From NCBI GenBank assembly GCA_963701715.1, contig CAVPAX010000005.1:248001-312000 (forward strand): a DNA stretch of 64,000 bases, in the 5' to 3' direction. Origin of the DNA: Methylotenera_A sp963701715 (GTDB lineage: Bacteria > Pseudomonadota > Gammaproteobacteria > Burkholderiales > Methylophilaceae). Of this stretch, positions 53,000-62,316 are shown piece by piece. The position numbers were made by a program, and so were the translations under genes. Below the pieces are notes generated by a model, which searched no databases, was not told the DNA's origin, and worked only from the letters and a program-made list of their open reading frames with translations. Numbering within the stretch: position 1 is the first letter of the stretch; each line of letters opens with the position of its first letter.

Positions 53000-53886
53000 T
53001 GGCGCAATTAGAAACGCAGTCGCAATTACTTAAAAACGAGCCGCTCGCCCGCTATACCAGCTGGCGTGTGGGTGGTAGTGCAGATCGTTTGTTTATCGCG
53101 GAAAATTTGAAGGAGCTGCAAGCATTTCTGCAAACACTGGATCAGAATGAACCGGTTTATTTTATTGGCTTGGGCAGTAATTTACTGGTGCGTGACGGCG
53201 GTGTGCGCGGCACAGTAGTCGTGATGCATCAGGCACTAAGTGATTTGAGAGTGGATGGAAAATATATCTACGCCGAGGCGGGCGTGACGAGCGGGAAACT
53301 GGCCAGATTTTGTGCAAATCACTATAGGCAAGGTGCAGAGTTTATGGCCGGTATTCCTGGCACAGTTGGCGGTGCCTTGGCCATGAATGCAGGCTGTTAT
53401 GGTTCAGAAACCTGGAATATCGTGCATCAGGCATTGACTATCGACAAGCAAGGCAATACGCATGTGCGCAATGCCTCAGAGTTTATCCCAAGCTATCGAC
53501 ATGTAGAAATGCCTGTGCCTGACGAGTGGTTTTTGGGAGCGTGGTTCAAGCTGGAGCCCGGTAATGCGGATGAATCGCTGCAGAAAATCAAAAATCTGCT
53601 AGCAACCAGGCTGGCCAGCCAACCGCTTAATTTACCAAGCGCAGGCTCTACGTTCAGGAATCCACATGGCGATTTTGCGGCAAGATTAATCGAAGCTAGT
53701 GGCTTGAAAGGTTATCAGATTGGCGGTGCTCAGGTGTCGCCTAAACACGCTAATTTTATTGTGAATCTGGGCAATGCAACTGCATTAGATATCGAGTTAT
53801 TGATTCGTCATATGAAAGATACGGTGTTGGAAAAACAAGGCGTGGCGTTACAGCAAGAGGTAAAAGTGATAGGCGAGTATGCATAA
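52999..53886 (+). CDS. murB: UDP-N-acetylenolpyruvoylglucosamine reductase
   Basis: 295 aa from the ATG at 52999 (overlap TGATG with murC; AAAGGAG about 12 bases before). An in-frame TTG one codon upstream is the alternative. FAD-binding segments YTSWRVGGSADRL, GLGSNLLVRDGGVRG, GIPGTVGGALAMNAGCYG, and the catalytic Ser in SAGSTFRNPHGDFAARL. At under 300 aa it matches the shorter type II MurB, without the insert seen in E. coli. Overlaps ddl by 8 bases. Confidence 0.96.
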   Translation: MAQLETQSQLLKNEPLARYTSWRVGGSADRLFIAENLKELQAFLQTLDQNEPVYFIGLGSNLLVRDGGVRGTVVVMHQALSDLRVDGKYIYAEAGVTSGKLARFCANHYRQGAEFMAGIPGTVGGALAMNAGCYGSETWNIVHQALTIDKQGNTHVRNASEFIPSYRHVEMPVPDEWFLGAWFKLEPGNADESLQKIKNLLATRLASQPLNLPSAGSTFRNPHGDFAARLIEASGLKGYQIGGAQVSPKHANFIVNLGNATALDIELLIRHMKDTVLEKQGVALQQEVKVIGEYA

Positions 53887-54848
53887 GATATCAAATCATT
53901 TTGGCAAAGTGGCCGTGCTATTTGGTGGCAAATCAGATGAGCGCGATGTGTCGCTTAAAAGTGGCTCAGCCGTGCTGGCGGCCTTGCTGCGCCAGGGAGT
54001 TGATGCACATGCATTTGACCCGGCGGAGCGTCCACTGCATGAGCTGGAGGGTTATGATCGTGCGTTTATCTCGCTGCATGGTCGCTATGGCGAGGATGGC
54101 ACCATACAGGGCGCATTGGAGTTGATGAACATTCCTTATACCGGCAGTGGTGTGATGGCATCCAGTGTGGGCATGGATAAATGGCGCACAAAATTATTGT
54201 GGCGCGTACTTAACATTAAAACACCTGACTTTGAACTGGTTGAAGCACAAAGTGATTTTTCGGCGATTGAGCAAAAACTTGGGCTGCCGCTGTTTGTGAA
54301 ACCGGCGAATGAAGGCTCGAGCATCGGCATTACAAAAGTTAAGCAAAAAGGCGGTCTGAAAGGCGCATGGATATTGGCTTCCAAGGCTGATCCTTTGGTG
54401 ATTGCGGAAAAATTCGTAGGCGGCGGCGAATACACCGTGGGCATTCTGGAAGATGCAAAATCAGGACTGATCCCACTACCAATTATACGCATCGTCCCGA
54501 AAAATGAGTTTTACGATTATGAGGCTAAATACCTGCGTGATGACACAGAATACCTTTGCCCATGCGGTTTGAGTGCTGAAAAAGAAGCACAAATTCAACA
54601 GGAGGCATTACAGGCATTTCGCGCTATAGGTTGTCGTGGTTGGGGACGAGTGGATTTTTTAATGGATGAAGCAGGCAAATCATTATTTTTTAGAAATAAA
54701 CACCAGTCCGGGAATGACTGACCATAGCTTAGTACCCATGGCAGCCAAAGCTGCAGGCATGAGCTTTGATGAATTAGTAATGAAAATTTTAGCGATGACT
54801 TTAGAAACCAATGCAAGCATAAAGATGGAGCCAGGCAATGTGGGATAA
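53879..54848 (+). CDS. ddl: D-alanine:D-alanine ligase (one-base frameshift)
   Basis: Makes the D-Ala-D-Ala dipeptide used by MurF. ATP-grasp fold: VAVLFGGKSDERDVSLKSG at the start, FISLHGRYGEDGTIQG, FVKPANEGSSIGITKV, and CRGWGRVDFLMDEAG. The frame then breaks in a run of six Ts at 54686-54691. With five Ts the protein continues as FLEINTSPGMTDHSLVPMAA, which carries the essential metal/ATP residues, and ends at 54848 with 322 aa, the family length. As written it would stop at 54721 without the active-site Asn. Because the only copy seen in an otherwise perfect dcw operon should be essential, the extra T is probably an error. Confidence 0.93.
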
Positions 54849-55599
54849 GCCACGCTTACTTAACTGGATTGCAAATTTTTTGTTTGCACTTTCTGTCGTA
54901 TTGATGCTGTACGCCTTGTTGTTTGTAGTGGTGCATTTACCGATTTTTCCTATCCGCGAAGTGAAGGTGAATGGACAGTTATCGCATGTGAATCGAGAAC
55001 AAATCAAGCTGATCGTGGCAAAGCATTTGAAAGGCAATTTTTTTACATTGGATTTGATCAAGACGCGTGATGCATTCGAAAAACTGCCTTGGGCGCGCAA
55101 CGTCAGCGTACGTCGTCGCTGGCCAGATAAGTTAGATGTAGTGATTGAGGAGCATCAGGCTTTGGCGCGTTGGGGCAATATTGGGTTGGTTAATACGCAT
55201 GGCGAATTGTTTCAGGCAGCAACTGACGCAGATTTGCCCGTGTTTTACGGCCCAGGCGATGGTGTGATGGAAGTGACTAAAAGTTATGGTAATTACAGCC
55301 AGATTTTAAACAAAGCAGATATCAGAATCGCTCAAGTGACATTATCGCCACGCCGTGCGTGGGAAATAAAAACTGATAAAGGTTTGTTAATTGCGCTGGG
55401 GCGTGTGGACATGGAGGCTAGATTGGATAAGTTTGCAAGTGCATATAAATCCACGCTCAGCCAATTGAATGTGAAAGTGGTATATGCCGATTTGCGATAT
55501 CCGAACGGCTTTGCAGTGCGCAAGCCTGCTGGATTAAGACCTATGACATCTAAATCATCACCAGTAAAAATCTTACCAGCATTGCCCGTTAAGGCATGA
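54838..55599 (+). CDS. ftsQ: Cell division protein FtsQ
   Basis: 253 aa: short cytoplasmic N-terminus, one membrane helix (about 10-34), then the periplasmic POTRA domain (IFPIREVKVNGQLSHV to WARNVSVRRRWPDKLDVVIEEHQALARW) and the FtsQ domain. Links early and late division proteins by binding FtsB and FtsL. The ATG lies 11 bases inside the end of ddl, provided the ddl frame is restored. Confidence 0.95.
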   Translation: MWDKPRLLNWIANFLFALSVVLMLYALLFVVVHLPIFPIREVKVNGQLSHVNREQIKLIVAKHLKGNFFTLDLIKTRDAFEKLPWARNVSVRRRWPDKLDVVIEEHQALARWGNIGLVNTHGELFQAATDADLPVFYGPGDGVMEVTKSYGNYSQILNKADIRIAQVTLSPRRAWEIKTDKGLLIALGRVDMEARLDKFASAYKSTLSQLNVKVVYADLRYPNGFAVRKPAGLRPMTSKSSPVKILPALPVKA

Positions 55600-55627
55600 C
55601 TTAAAGAATGAAAAAAGGGAGTAAAAC

Positions 55628-56866
55628 ATGAGCAAAGTTCGTGAAGATAAAAACCTGATAGTAGGGTTAGATATCGGCACATCTAAAATTGTAACCATCG
55701 TGGCAGAATTGCTGCCAGAGGGCACTTTGAAGGTAATTGGCCTAGGGCAGCATGTCTCGCGTGGTTTGAAAAAAGGCGTGGTAATTAATATAGATTCAAC
55801 CATGCAGGCTATCCAACGCTCGTTGGAAGAGGCTGAGTTGATGGCTGATTGCAAAATCAGAACAGTATTTACCGGTATCGCTGGAAGTCATGTCAAAAGC
55901 CTGAATTCACATGGCATGGTGAAAATTAAAGATGCTGAAGTCTCGCAAATGGATGTTGATCGCGTGGTGGAGACCGCGCGGGCTGTGGCTCTACCCGCCG
56001 ACCAGCAGATTCTGCATATTCTCACACAGGAATTTATTATCGATGGTCAGGATGACGTGCGTGAACCGCTAGGCATGAGTGGTATGAAATTAGAGGTGAA
56101 GGTGCATATTGTCACAGGTGCAGTCGCAGCAGCACAAAATATTGTGAAATGCATCAAGCGCTGTGGTCTGGAAGTGAGTGATTTGATACTGCAGCCACTC
56201 GCATCGAGTATTGCCGTGCTGACCGAAGATGAGAAAGAGCTTGGCGTGTGCTTGGTGGATATCGGCGGTGGAACAACAGATATAGCCGTCTTCAAGAATG
56301 GTGCTATTCGACATACTGCCGTAATTGCAATCGCTGGCGACCAAATTACCAATGATGTTGCGGTGGCTTTTAGAACACCTACGCAATCAGCCGAAGATAT
56401 CAAAATTAAATATGGCTGTGCGCTTCGTCAATTAGCGGATGCTCGTGAAGTGGTGGAGGTGCCTGGCGTGGATGGTCGTGAGGCACGTCAATTATCAATA
56501 CAAACTTTGGCAGAAGTGATTGAACCGCGCGTGGTTGAGCTATATGAGCTTGTACTGCAAGAGTTGCGTCGTAGCGGTATGGAAGAAATGATTGCTTCAG
56601 GCATCGTGATAACGGGTGGCTCGGCAATGATGCGCGGCATGATGGAACTAGGTGAAGAAATTTTTCATATGCCGGTACGTTTGGGCATGCCGCGCTATGT
56701 TGGAGGATTATCTGAAGTGGTGAGCAATCCGCGTTATGCCACGGCGGTCGGATTGATATTAATGGGTAAACAACAGTTAGAGCGTCATTTAACTGGCCAG
56801 ATGGAGTCGAGTTCAATTGGCAGAATTTTTGACAAGATGAAAAGTTGGTTTCAGGGGAATTTCTAG
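55628..56866 (+). CDS. ftsA: Cell division protein FtsA
   Basis: 412 aa, actin-like ATPase that anchors FtsZ to the membrane. Phosphate 1 motif IVGLDIGTSKIVTIVAE, phosphate 2 LVDIGGGTTDIAVF, adenosine motif ITGGSAMMRGM, and a C-terminal amphipathic helix (RIFDKMKSWFQGNF) for membrane binding. The ATG has GGGAG upstream and follows ftsQ by 28 bases. Confidence 0.97.
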   Translation: MSKVREDKNLIVGLDIGTSKIVTIVAELLPEGTLKVIGLGQHVSRGLKKGVVINIDSTMQAIQRSLEEAELMADCKIRTVFTGIAGSHVKSLNSHGMVKIKDAEVSQMDVDRVVETARAVALPADQQILHILTQEFIIDGQDDVREPLGMSGMKLEVKVHIVTGAVAAAQNIVKCIKRCGLEVSDLILQPLASSIAVLTEDEKELGVCLVDIGGGTTDIAVFKNGAIRHTAVIAIAGDQITNDVAVAFRTPTQSAEDIKIKYGCALRQLADAREVVEVPGVDGREARQLSIQTLAEVIEPRVVELYELVLQELRRSGMEEMIASGIVITGGSAMMRGMMELGEEIFHMPVRLGMPRYVGGLSEVVSNPRYATAVGLILMGKQQLERHLTGQMESSSIGRIFDKMKSWFQGNF

Positions 56867-56951
56867 TAGGAAGTTGTAATTATTAAGCAGTAGAAATAGG
56901 GCAGAGTTTATGCGAATAAGCTCAAATTTTAAGGCAAAAAGGAGAGTAAAG

Positions 56952-58118
56952 ATGTTTGAAATTATGGAAAAAGATTCGCAAGAAGCAGTGATTAAGGTCA
57001 TCGGGGTGGGCGGCTGCGGTGGTAACGCAATTGAGCACATGATTACTAAAAACTTGAGCGGTGTGGAATTTATTTGCACCAACACCGATATGCAGGCGCT
57101 TAAGAAGAGTCAAGCAAAAACGGTATTGCAAATCGGTTCAGAGATTACCAAGGGTTTAGGTGCCGGGGCAAAACCTGAAATTGGCCGCGATGCCGCACTA
57201 GAAGATCGTGACCGCATTGCTGAAACAATAGATGGTGCTGATATGCTATTTATCACTGCAGGCATGGGTGGTGGCACAGGTACAGGCGCTGCACCAATTA
57301 TCGCAGAAGTGGCGAAAGAAATGGGTATTTTGACTGTTGCAGTTGTTACCAAACCTTTTGCATTTGAAGGCAAGCGCACAAAGGTGGCGACCGAAGGTCT
57401 GGAAGAGCTTTCACAACATGTAGATTCCTTGATAGTGATCCCAAATGAAAAACTTATGGAAGTGCTGGGCGAAGATGTGCCATTTTTAGAAGCTTTCCGT
57501 GCTGCGAACGATGTGCTGCATAATGCTGTCTCAGGTATTGCAGAGATTATCAATTGTCCAGGTCTGGTAAATGTGGACTTTGCTGATGTGCGTACTGTGA
57601 TGTCGGAAATGGGTATGGCGATGATGGGTTCTGCAGAAGCGAGCGGCCCTGAGCGCGCGCGTATTGCGGCAGAACAAGCAGTAGCCAGTCCGTTGCTAGA
57701 GGATGTCAACTTGGCTAACGCTCGCGGCGTTTTAATTAACATTACTGCAAGTGCCAGCTTTAAAATGAAAGAGTATTATGATGTGATGAACACGATTAAA
57801 GAGTTCACTGCAGAAGATGCCACTGTCATTGTAGGTAACGTGATGGACGAAAGCATGGGTGATAAATTACGTGTAACAATGGTTGCAACCGGTTTAAATG
57901 GCGCGATTGCGCGTCGCCAACAAAAACCGGAACTGCGCGTAATGACTACAGTCATGAACGGTACGACTAATCAGCCAATGTTTGTAGGTGGCGAAGTCGA
58001 AGACGAAGCGCCAGCTGTATTTAGTCAAAATAACCGTCGCGCGCAAGTTGAGGCGATGAAAATGTCCGGTGTTGAAGAGTATGACATCCCTGCATTTTTA
58101 CGCAAACAAGCGGATTAA
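56952..58118 (+). CDS. ftsZ: Cell division protein FtsZ
   Basis: 388 aa from the ATG at 56952, which has AAAGGAGAG upstream; an ATG at 56910 in frame is less likely. Tubulin-like GTPase that forms the division ring. IGVGGCGGNAIEHM at the N-terminus, tubulin signature GGGTGTGAAPIIAEVAKE, and the C-terminal peptide EEYDIPAFLRKQAD that binds FtsA. The 85-base gap after ftsA is the widest in the cluster and may hold a promoter, though none is obvious. Confidence 0.98.
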   Translation: MFEIMEKDSQEAVIKVIGVGGCGGNAIEHMITKNLSGVEFICTNTDMQALKKSQAKTVLQIGSEITKGLGAGAKPEIGRDAALEDRDRIAETIDGADMLFITAGMGGGTGTGAAPIIAEVAKEMGILTVAVVTKPFAFEGKRTKVATEGLEELSQHVDSLIVIPNEKLMEVLGEDVPFLEAFRAANDVLHNAVSGIAEIINCPGLVNVDFADVRTVMSEMGMAMMGSAEASGPERARIAAEQAVASPLLEDVNLANARGVLINITASASFKMKEYYDVMNTIKEFTAEDATVIVGNVMDESMGDKLRVTMVATGLNGAIARRQQKPELRVMTTVMNGTTNQPMFVGGEVEDEAPAVFSQNNRRAQVEAMKMSGVEEYDIPAFLRKQAD

Positions 58119-58182
58119 CTGGCAGCTAGTTTGCTAAAATATCAATAGGATAGATAGTTAATTGGGGACAAGAAGGTATTAA

Positions 58183-59121
58183 GTGCTTAAACAAAGAACT
58201 TTAAAAAAGCAGGTGAGTGCTACAGGCGTTGGTTTGCATAACGGTGAAAAAGTTACATTGACTTTAAAACCGGCAGCAATCGACACTGGTATTGTATTTA
58301 GGCGTGCCGATTTGCCCGGGACGCCTGAGATACAAGCATGTCCTGAAGCGGTGCGCGACACGCGCATGTGTTCTGCCCTAGAACACGATGGTGTGCGTGT
58401 TGCCACTGTTGAGCACTTAATGTCCGCTCTGGCAGGCTTAGGCGTAGATAATATTGTTGTCGAAGTGACGGCATCAGAAATCCCGATTATGGATGGTAGC
58501 TCTGGCCCATTTATCTATCTGCTTCAGTCGGCTGGTATTGTTGAACAGCCTGCGGCCAAGAAGTTTATTAAAATTAAAAAGCCGGTTGAAGTGATTGACG
58601 GAGATAAATGGGTCAAGTTTGAGCCTTACCACGGCTTTAAAATGGATTTTACTATTGATTTTGCTCACCCAGTTTTTGAGCATTGCGGGAATAATGTCAA
58701 AATTGATTTTGCTGATAATTCCTATGTTAAAGAAATCAGTCGTGCACGTACCTTCGGTTTCATGCATGAAGTGGAATACCTGCGCGCCAATGGCCTAGCG
58801 CGTGGAGGCAGTTTGGATAATGCCATAGTGTTGGATGAATATCGTATTTTGAATACAGACGGACTGCGTTATCAGGATGAGTTTGCCAAACATAAGGTGC
58901 TGGATGCGATTGGAGATTTGTATATGCTGGGTCACCCGCTGCTAGGTGCATTTACAGCATATAAATCAGGCCACGCGCTTAATAATGCCTTATTACGCGC
59001 ATTATTGGCTGACGCGAGTGCTTGGGAATATGCTACATTCGAGCGTATAGAAGAAGCGCCAGTTGGCTTTCAGGAACAAACTGCGTTTTTTACCCCCAAC
59101 CTTATGCCACATTTTAGTTAA
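58183..59121 (+). CDS. lpxC: UDP-3-O-acyl-N-acetylglucosamine deacetylase
   Basis: 312 aa from a GTG at 58183 with AGAAGG upstream. First committed step of lipid A synthesis; zinc-dependent. Zinc ligands and catalytic residues: His in ATVEHLMSALAGLG near 76, and the KHKVLDAIGDLYMLG segment with His and Asp near 235. Position directly after ftsZ is the usual one in proteobacteria. Full length. Confidence 0.97.
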   Translation: MLKQRTLKKQVSATGVGLHNGEKVTLTLKPAAIDTGIVFRRADLPGTPEIQACPEAVRDTRMCSALEHDGVRVATVEHLMSALAGLGVDNIVVEVTASEIPIMDGSSGPFIYLLQSAGIVEQPAAKKFIKIKKPVEVIDGDKWVKFEPYHGFKMDFTIDFAHPVFEHCGNNVKIDFADNSYVKEISRARTFGFMHEVEYLRANGLARGGSLDNAIVLDEYRILNTDGLRYQDEFAKHKVLDAIGDLYMLGHPLLGAFTAYKSGHALNNALLRALLADASAWEYATFERIEEAPVGFQEQTAFFTPNLMPHFS

Positions 59122-59139
59122 ATTTATCGGTAATCTAAA

Positions 59140-59322
59140 ATGCCAATCATCCGCTTAACGATTATATTGGTGTTTATTGCCAGTTTTGTGCTGTTGGCAA
59201 TTTTTGTGGTCACGCGCAATAAAAAATATTTAACTTATTTAAAGCATCTGCTTAAATATACAGGCTTGGGTTTTCTTGCATTATTTGTATTGTATTTAGT
59301 GGCAAGGGTTATTCGCTTTTAG
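59140..59322 (+). CDS. Small two-helix membrane protein
   Basis: 60 aa with two hydrophobic segments (TIILVFIASFVLLAIFVVT and YTGLGFLALFVLYLVARVI) joined by a basic loop containing KKYLTYLKHLLK. I do not recognise a family. It lies between lpxC (18 bases away) and slt (10 bases away) on the same strand, which argues for a real, co-transcribed gene. Confidence 0.68.
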   Translation: MPIIRLTIILVFIASFVLLAIFVVTRNKKYLTYLKHLLKYTGLGFLALFVLYLVARVIRF

Positions 59323-59332
59323 CGTTATAAAT

Positions 59333-61331
59333 ATGGCTACCATATTAATTAAACGGCTAATTTTCATCAGCACTTTTACTTTTATTGGACTCTTTGTAGT
59401 TAAAAACAGCATTGCCGCTTCTGGTGATCTAGAGTTTCTACAGGCGCGTGCAGCCTACGATAAGAAAAATGTCATTGCTTTATCTGATTACGTTGAGCAA
59501 CTGCAAAGCCAAGATTATATTTTGGCACCTTATGCTGACTATTGGCTGATGCTGCTTAACTTGAAGGATGCAGATAACCAGACGGTGGAGAATTTTCTGA
59601 ATAAGTACAGTGAATATCCGTTTGCGGATCGATTGCGCGGCGAATATTTAAAAAAGCTGGCCAAAAATCTGGATTGGCTAGCTTTTTCTAGTGAGGTTGT
59701 TAATTATCAGCTAGAGGATGTCTCTGTTGCTTGTTATGCAGCAGAGGCAGAATCAGTCGCAGGCAATGTCTCTACACTTGAGGCAGCAAAGCCACTATGG
59801 ATGCAGCCGAAAGAGCAGCCCAGTAATTGCGCTGATTTATATGACCGTATGCAAGTCGCAGGAGTGCTTACAGATGAGGATATCTGGGCACGCTTTCGTT
59901 TGGCACTTGCTGATAGTCGTATTAACCTTGCAAAAGCAATCAGCAAACGGGCTAAAACATTCGAAGCCAGACTACTATAAATTAATAGACAAGGCTAATG
60001 CATCACCCCAGCTTGTACTTAGTAAGAAACTGATTTCCTTTAAAAGCAGATTTGGACGTGAGCTAAACTTGTTTGCGTTGAATCGCATTGCAAAAACAGA
60101 TTCACAGCAAGCTTTAAGTGCATTTAAAAAAGTAGAGAATTTATTTCGATCTGAAGATAGAAGCTATTTTTACGGCAGGTTGGCATTACAAGCTGCGCTT
60201 CGACAAGAGCCGCAAGCATTGCAGTGGTTTAAGCTTGCGGACGGCGCTGACCTCAACAAAGAGCAATTGGCTTGGTTTGTGCGTGCTGCATTGCGCGAAA
60301 AAAAATGGCCAGTGGTTTTAAATGCTATAGCAAAAATGGATTCAACTCAGGCAGAGGAAGGCGCATGGCGTTACTGGAAAGCACGTGCGCTTAAAGCTCA
60401 AAATCAATTGCTAGAAGCGAATACTTTGTTTGCGAAACTTTCGACCGAGCGTCATTATTATGGCTGGCTGGCACAAGATGAACTGGATGGTTTTATGTCC
60501 GCACCTCTGGCAACCCATAAAGTCACAGATTCGGATGTGGATGAAATCGAGAATACGCAGGCTTTTCAGCGTGTGGAGGCGCTGCAAAAGCTAGGCTTTA
60601 GGTGGGAGGCAAAATCAGAATGGGCACTTGCCACTAAAGATTTTGATGATAGACAGTTACTAGCAGCAGCAGAGTTTGCTGGGCGCAAAAATTGGCATGA
60701 TTTGGCGATTATTACCGCGGATAAAACTACAGAAATGCACGATTTTGGACTACGCTACCCAACCCCATATCGCAATTTAATGAAACCAGCAGCGGATGAG
60801 CAAGCCATTGATGAGGCATGGGTATATGCCATTACGCGGCAAGAAAGCAGGTTTATGCATTATGCTAAATCAGGCGTAGGTGCTTCTGGTCTTATGCAAC
60901 TTATGCCTGCAACTGCCAAATGGGTTGCCAGACGAGTAGGCATCGATAATTACAGTCATGACATGATTCATGAGCTGGATACCAATGTTGCGCTAGGCAC
61001 TTACTACATGCGCTATACGCTTGATTTAATGAATGGACAGGAAACTATGGCGACTGCAGCGTATAATGCAGGCCCAAGCCGTGCTAAAAAATGGGTGGCA
61101 GAAATGCCGCTTGAGGGTGCTATCTATGCAGAAACCATTCCATTTAACGAAACACGAAATTATGTACAAAAAGTGATGGCAAATGCGCATTTATATGCGC
61201 CAAGACTAGGTTTAAAAACAATATCACTCAAACAAAGATTGGGGGTTATACCTGGTAGTTATGTTGTATCCAATAATATTGAAGACAATTTTGAGTCTCA
61301 ACAAACGCTTGAGCAAAAATCAGCCGATTGA
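59333..61331 (+). CDS. slt: Soluble lytic murein transglycosylase (one-base frameshift)
   Basis: Periplasmic enzyme that cleaves peptidoglycan to 1,6-anhydro ends. A signal peptide at the N-terminus is followed by the helical U domain, a linker, and the lysozyme-like domain, where the catalytic Glu lies in ITRQESRFMHYAKSGVGASG, followed by LMQLMPATAKWVARRVG and ATAAYNAGPSRAKKW. The frame is broken near 59966: dropping one base, G59966 in my reading, joins AKTFE to PDYYKLIDKAN and gives 665 aa, the normal Slt length. As written, the exported N-terminal part stops at 59980 and loses the catalytic domain. Confidence 0.9.
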
Positions 61332-61349
61332 ATAAGAAAATGAGTAAAA

Positions 61350-62315
61350 ATGACAATTAAAAGAATATGTATATTGGGCGGTGCGGGCTTCGTAGGGAGT
61401 TGTTTGGTTGCCAAGCTGGATGAAGCCGGCTACAAGGTTAGAGTGCTATCCCGACGCCGTGAGGCTGCTAAGCATTTGATCTTACTACCTAATGTGCAAG
61501 TGCTGGAATGCGATGTAATGGATAATTACGCGCTAAAGGAGGCACTAACAGGATGTGATGCAGTGATTAATTTGATTGGTATTTTGCATGAAAATGGTAA
61601 GAATACTTTTGAGACAATTCACCACCAACTGCCACGCCGTTTAGCACAATGCTGCGATGAGTTAGGAATCCGCAGGCTGCTACATATGAGTGCGCTACGC
61701 GCCGGAAAAATCGCACCAAGCCATTATTTGCGCAGCAAGGCTTCGGGTGAGGCGGCAATTAGCGAATTCAATAAAAAATTAGAGATTACCATTTTTAAGC
61801 CTTCTATCATATTTGGTCGCGGCGATCATTTCTTTAATTTGTTCGCCACTCTTGTGAGATTTTTACCGGTCATTTTTTTAGCGAAACCTAATGCAAAATT
61901 CCAGCCTATTTGGGTGGATGATGTTGCGCAGTGCTTTGTAAATGCGCTAGGGAATACTGCCACTTATGGCAAAAGTTATGAGCTGGGCGGACCTGAAATA
62001 TTCACTTTGCGTGAACTTGTGCAAAAAGTGATGAATATCATGGGTAAACAGCGTCTTATCGTCGGGTTGAGTAATGCGCTTTCTTATGCACAGGCTTTTA
62101 TTATGGAGTTTTTGCCTGTTAAACTGATGTCGCGGGACAATGTGCGCTCAATGCAGGTAGATAGTATATGCAGTGCACCGATAGCGGGCGAGCTTGATGT
62201 TAGACCTTCCTCTTTGGATGTTGTGGTGCCGGAATACTTGCTCAATTCAACCCCGCGAGCAGTGTATGATAGCTTTCGTAGCGCGGCTGGACGCATCATT
62301 AGTGCCAGAAGATAA
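61350..62315 (+). CDS. NDUFA9-like atypical short-chain dehydrogenase (NAD-dependent epimerase fold)
   Basis: 321 aa. Rossmann motif GGAGFVGSCLVAKLDEAGYKV is reduced here to GGAGFVGS near residue 9; NLIGILHENG, HMSALRAG and YLRSKASGEAAI follow. The Y-x3-K-like pair is YLRSK. This matches the complex I NDUFA9 subunit family, found as stand-alone proteins in proteobacteria with unknown substrates; most bind NAD(P) without proven catalysis. It stands between slt and cca, with its stop 1 base before the cca ATG. Confidence 0.85.
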   Translation: MTIKRICILGGAGFVGSCLVAKLDEAGYKVRVLSRRREAAKHLILLPNVQVLECDVMDNYALKEALTGCDAVINLIGILHENGKNTFETIHHQLPRRLAQCCDELGIRRLLHMSALRAGKIAPSHYLRSKASGEAAISEFNKKLEITIFKPSIIFGRGDHFFNLFATLVRFLPVIFLAKPNAKFQPIWVDDVAQCFVNALGNTATYGKSYELGGPEIFTLRELVQKVMNIMGKQRLIVGLSNALSYAQAFIMEFLPVKLMSRDNVRSMQVDSICSAPIAGELDVRPSSLDVVVPEYLLNSTPRAVYDSFRSAAGRIISARR

Positions 62316-62316
62316 C

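Noticed and set aside
57110..57742. A 210-codon open frame on the minus strand opposite ftsZ
   Set aside because: Fully antisense to the conserved FtsZ GTPase domain; Ser/Ala/Ile-rich shadow with no family features.
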